Assembly: GCA_000403335.2 (NCBI GenBank)
Contig: KE159629.1
Coordinates: 693,736-757,735 of the forward strand
Source: Lachnospiraceae bacterium MD335
Lineage (GTDB): Bacteria; Bacillota; Clostridia; Lachnospirales; Lachnospiraceae
Length of the DNA stretch: 64,000 bases
Reading direction: 5' to 3'
Positions within the stretch are counted from its first letter, which is position 1. Every line of letters starts with the position of its first letter. A model generated the notes under the pieces. The model did not search any database and was not told the origin of the DNA. It saw only the letters and a program-made list of their open reading frames with translations. A program made the position numbers and the translations under genes. Shown one piece after another: positions 62,904-64,000 of the stretch.

Positions 62904-63119
62904 TTATCTATAACAATATGTTACTGATACATATGCGTTGATCCCTTTTAATATTTTATTTGCATCATCAATAGAAAAAGATTCTTTTTGTAAAAGTATA
63001 TCATACTCTTTTTCTGTTAGTTCGATTTTTTGCAATAATTCTTCTTTTGATATTTTAGAATCTTGTATTGCTTTAATAACAGATTGTGCAAGTTCCCTAT
63101 TTGTTGTAATTGTTATCAC
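62904..63119 (-). CDS. Small HTH-like hypothetical protein
   Basis: 71 residues from GTG 63119 with GGAGGTAA 8 bp upstream; the frame start at 63152 has none. NRELAQSVIKAIQDSKISKE, ELLQKIELTEKEYDILLQKE. Helical; likely a regulator operon with the XRE gene. Divergent from the MazF-like gene. Confidence 0.55.
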   Translation of the reverse strand: MITITTNRELAQSVIKAIQDSKISKEELLQKIELTEKEYDILLQKESFSIDDANKILKGINAYVSVTYCYR

Positions 63120-63257
63120 TATGTTTACCTCCTGATATTGAATGATAAACATATTATACCAAATATTTCTCTATTTGTAAAAGAACATATTTTCTGATGG
63201 AAAATAATAGTATTTTGTCGTATAATGTATATAAATTTGTAGAAAGGTAATGATATA

Positions 63258-63659
63258 ATGGCAAAAGCAAAAAATATCAATTTCCACATTTTCAACAACT
63301 TTATTTATTGGACAAGGCTAGATAATCCACCATTTGGACATGAACAAGGCTTAAACCGTCCATGTTTAGTAATACATACTACTAAAGAAGCTGGTACTTG
63401 TATAGTTATACCTTTGACATTAGAGCGATTAAATGACAATATTCCTTATCATATTGATCTTGATAATGGCAAAAGCACAGCATTAATAGAGCATATCAAA
63501 TCAATAGACAAGAAACGCATATATGCTAAATTATATCTTAATAAAGAACATGCTACTATTACAGAAAATGACCGGACGCGAATAAATGAACAATTGGCAA
63601 AAGTAATTTGCATAAAACCGATTTTCAAAAAAGGTGTTGACAATTCCGGCAATGCGTAG
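63258..63659 (+). CDS. MazF/PemK-like protein, solitary
   Basis: 133 residues. FIYWTRLDNPPFGHEQGLNR, RPCLVIHTTKE and CIVIPLTLERLND fit the MazF/PemK barrel. AAAGG precedes the ATG. No antitoxin follows; the divergent HTH genes could serve that role. Confidence 0.75.
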   Translation: MAKAKNINFHIFNNFIYWTRLDNPPFGHEQGLNRPCLVIHTTKEAGTCIVIPLTLERLNDNIPYHIDLDNGKSTALIEHIKSIDKKRIYAKLYLNKEHATITENDRTRINEQLAKVICIKPIFKKGVDNSGNA

Positions 63660-63730
63660 TATTATAATATTAAATAAATCAACTTTTGGACTTCTAGCGA
63701 AAGCTGGTAATTATATTGATTTATGGACTT

Positions 63731-63757
63731 GGAGTAGATACAATCTACTCCTTTTTT
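63731..63757 (+). terminator. Terminator after the MazF-like gene
   Basis: GGAGTAGA (63731-63738) and TCTACTCC (63744-63751) around TACAA, followed by TTTTTT. Confidence 0.9.
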
Positions 63758-63821
63758 ATTCCCCAAAACAAAAAGGACTGGAAAACCAATCCTTTTATAC
63801 CACCAATACTGTTAGTTACCA

Positions 63822-64000
63822 CTATTCAACATTTATTCCAGCAAAGTCGATTTCAAAGTCTTCATATATTCCAGCTTTCACCTTGTCTGAAAAAGAATAT
63901 TCTTCATAAGTATCATGTTCAAAATTGTAAACTATAATCTGTTGTTTTATTGGATCAACAATCCAATATTCCCTAACTCCTGCTGTGCGATATTTGAATA
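63822..64000 (-). CDS. Uma2-family protein, C-terminal part (cut by window edge)
   Basis: Minus frame: KYRTAGVREYWIVDPIKQQI, then EEYSFSDKVKAGIYEDFEID and stop at 63822-63824. Same C-terminal layout as the Uma2 gene at 7453. The N-terminal part lies beyond the window. Confidence 0.85.
   Translation of the reverse strand, partial: FKYRTAGVREYWIVDPIKQQIIVYNFEHDTYEEYSFSDKVKAGIYEDFEIDFAGINVE

Noticed and set aside
1-64000. CRISPR array, rRNA genes, origin of replication
   Set aside because: No regularly spaced repeats, rRNA sequence or DnaA-box cluster were noticed.

Overview
The window looks like a chromosomal piece of a Lachnospiraceae-type Clostridium (Firmicutes). The reasons are the gene orders rimP-nusA-rnpM-ylxQ-infB-rbfA-nrnA-truB-ribF and infC-rpmI-rplT, a T-box in front of thrS, small proteins with DUF6465, DUF378 and DUF1540 domains typical of that family, strong GGAGG ribosome binding sites, and many Clostridial mobile elements. 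No species can be assigned from the sequence alone.

Layout. (1) 1-14.7 kb is an accessory patch around the tmRNA gene (ssrA, 4450-4793). It contains the end of an IS110 copy, fragments of conjugative elements (VirD4/TraG C-terminus, relaxase C-terminus, a decayed sigma-like plus HTH gene pair), a MerR-regulated ABC-2 exporter, decayed IS66, IS30, IS1182-type and IS3 transposase genes, a Uma2 - Fic - MazEF cluster, a lipoprotein, and a divergent PfpI/WYL-regulator pair. (2) 14.7-42.7 kb is core chromosome, almost all on the minus strand: a CBS/DRTGG-type pyrophosphatase, HflKC, PepD, the IF3-L35-L20 operon behind an attenuator-like leader, T-box-thrS, an NlpC/P60 cell-wall hydrolase, the long nusA-infB-ribF translation operon, and citrate synthase. 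(3) 43-64 kb is a second accessory island that starts with a tyrosine integrase and a decayed xis-like gene. It is packed with small minus-strand genes: two YefM-YoeB pairs, a second MazEF, a PemK-like pair, a RelE-type module with an XRE partner, two Fic proteins, an RHH protein, a ParB-like protein, and many unrecognised ORFs. IS110 and IS1634-type elements interrupt it. Another MazF-like gene and a partial Uma2 gene lie at the right edge.

How the parts relate. The core genes are a translation and RNA-turnover block with RNA-level control (T-box, attenuated infC leader). The two accessory regions share a nearly identical mazEF copy plus an 81-bp piece of the fic gene, and both carry Uma2, Fic and IS110 sequences, so they have exchanged or duplicated DNA.

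Most notable unexplained items: a two-hairpin repeat present three times inside the translation operons (21896, 23368, 40505), with compensating stem changes; a multi-branched inverted-repeat element after ribF (32291-32448); a 108-bp cloverleaf-like inverted repeat (48131-48238); two related promoter-plus-hairpin small-RNA-like loci (47746 and 62527); an IS1634-type element flanked by 81-bp direct repeats; and a T-box-controlled 69-aa membrane protein in front of thrS. All functional names rest on motifs and remembered families; no database search was possible.
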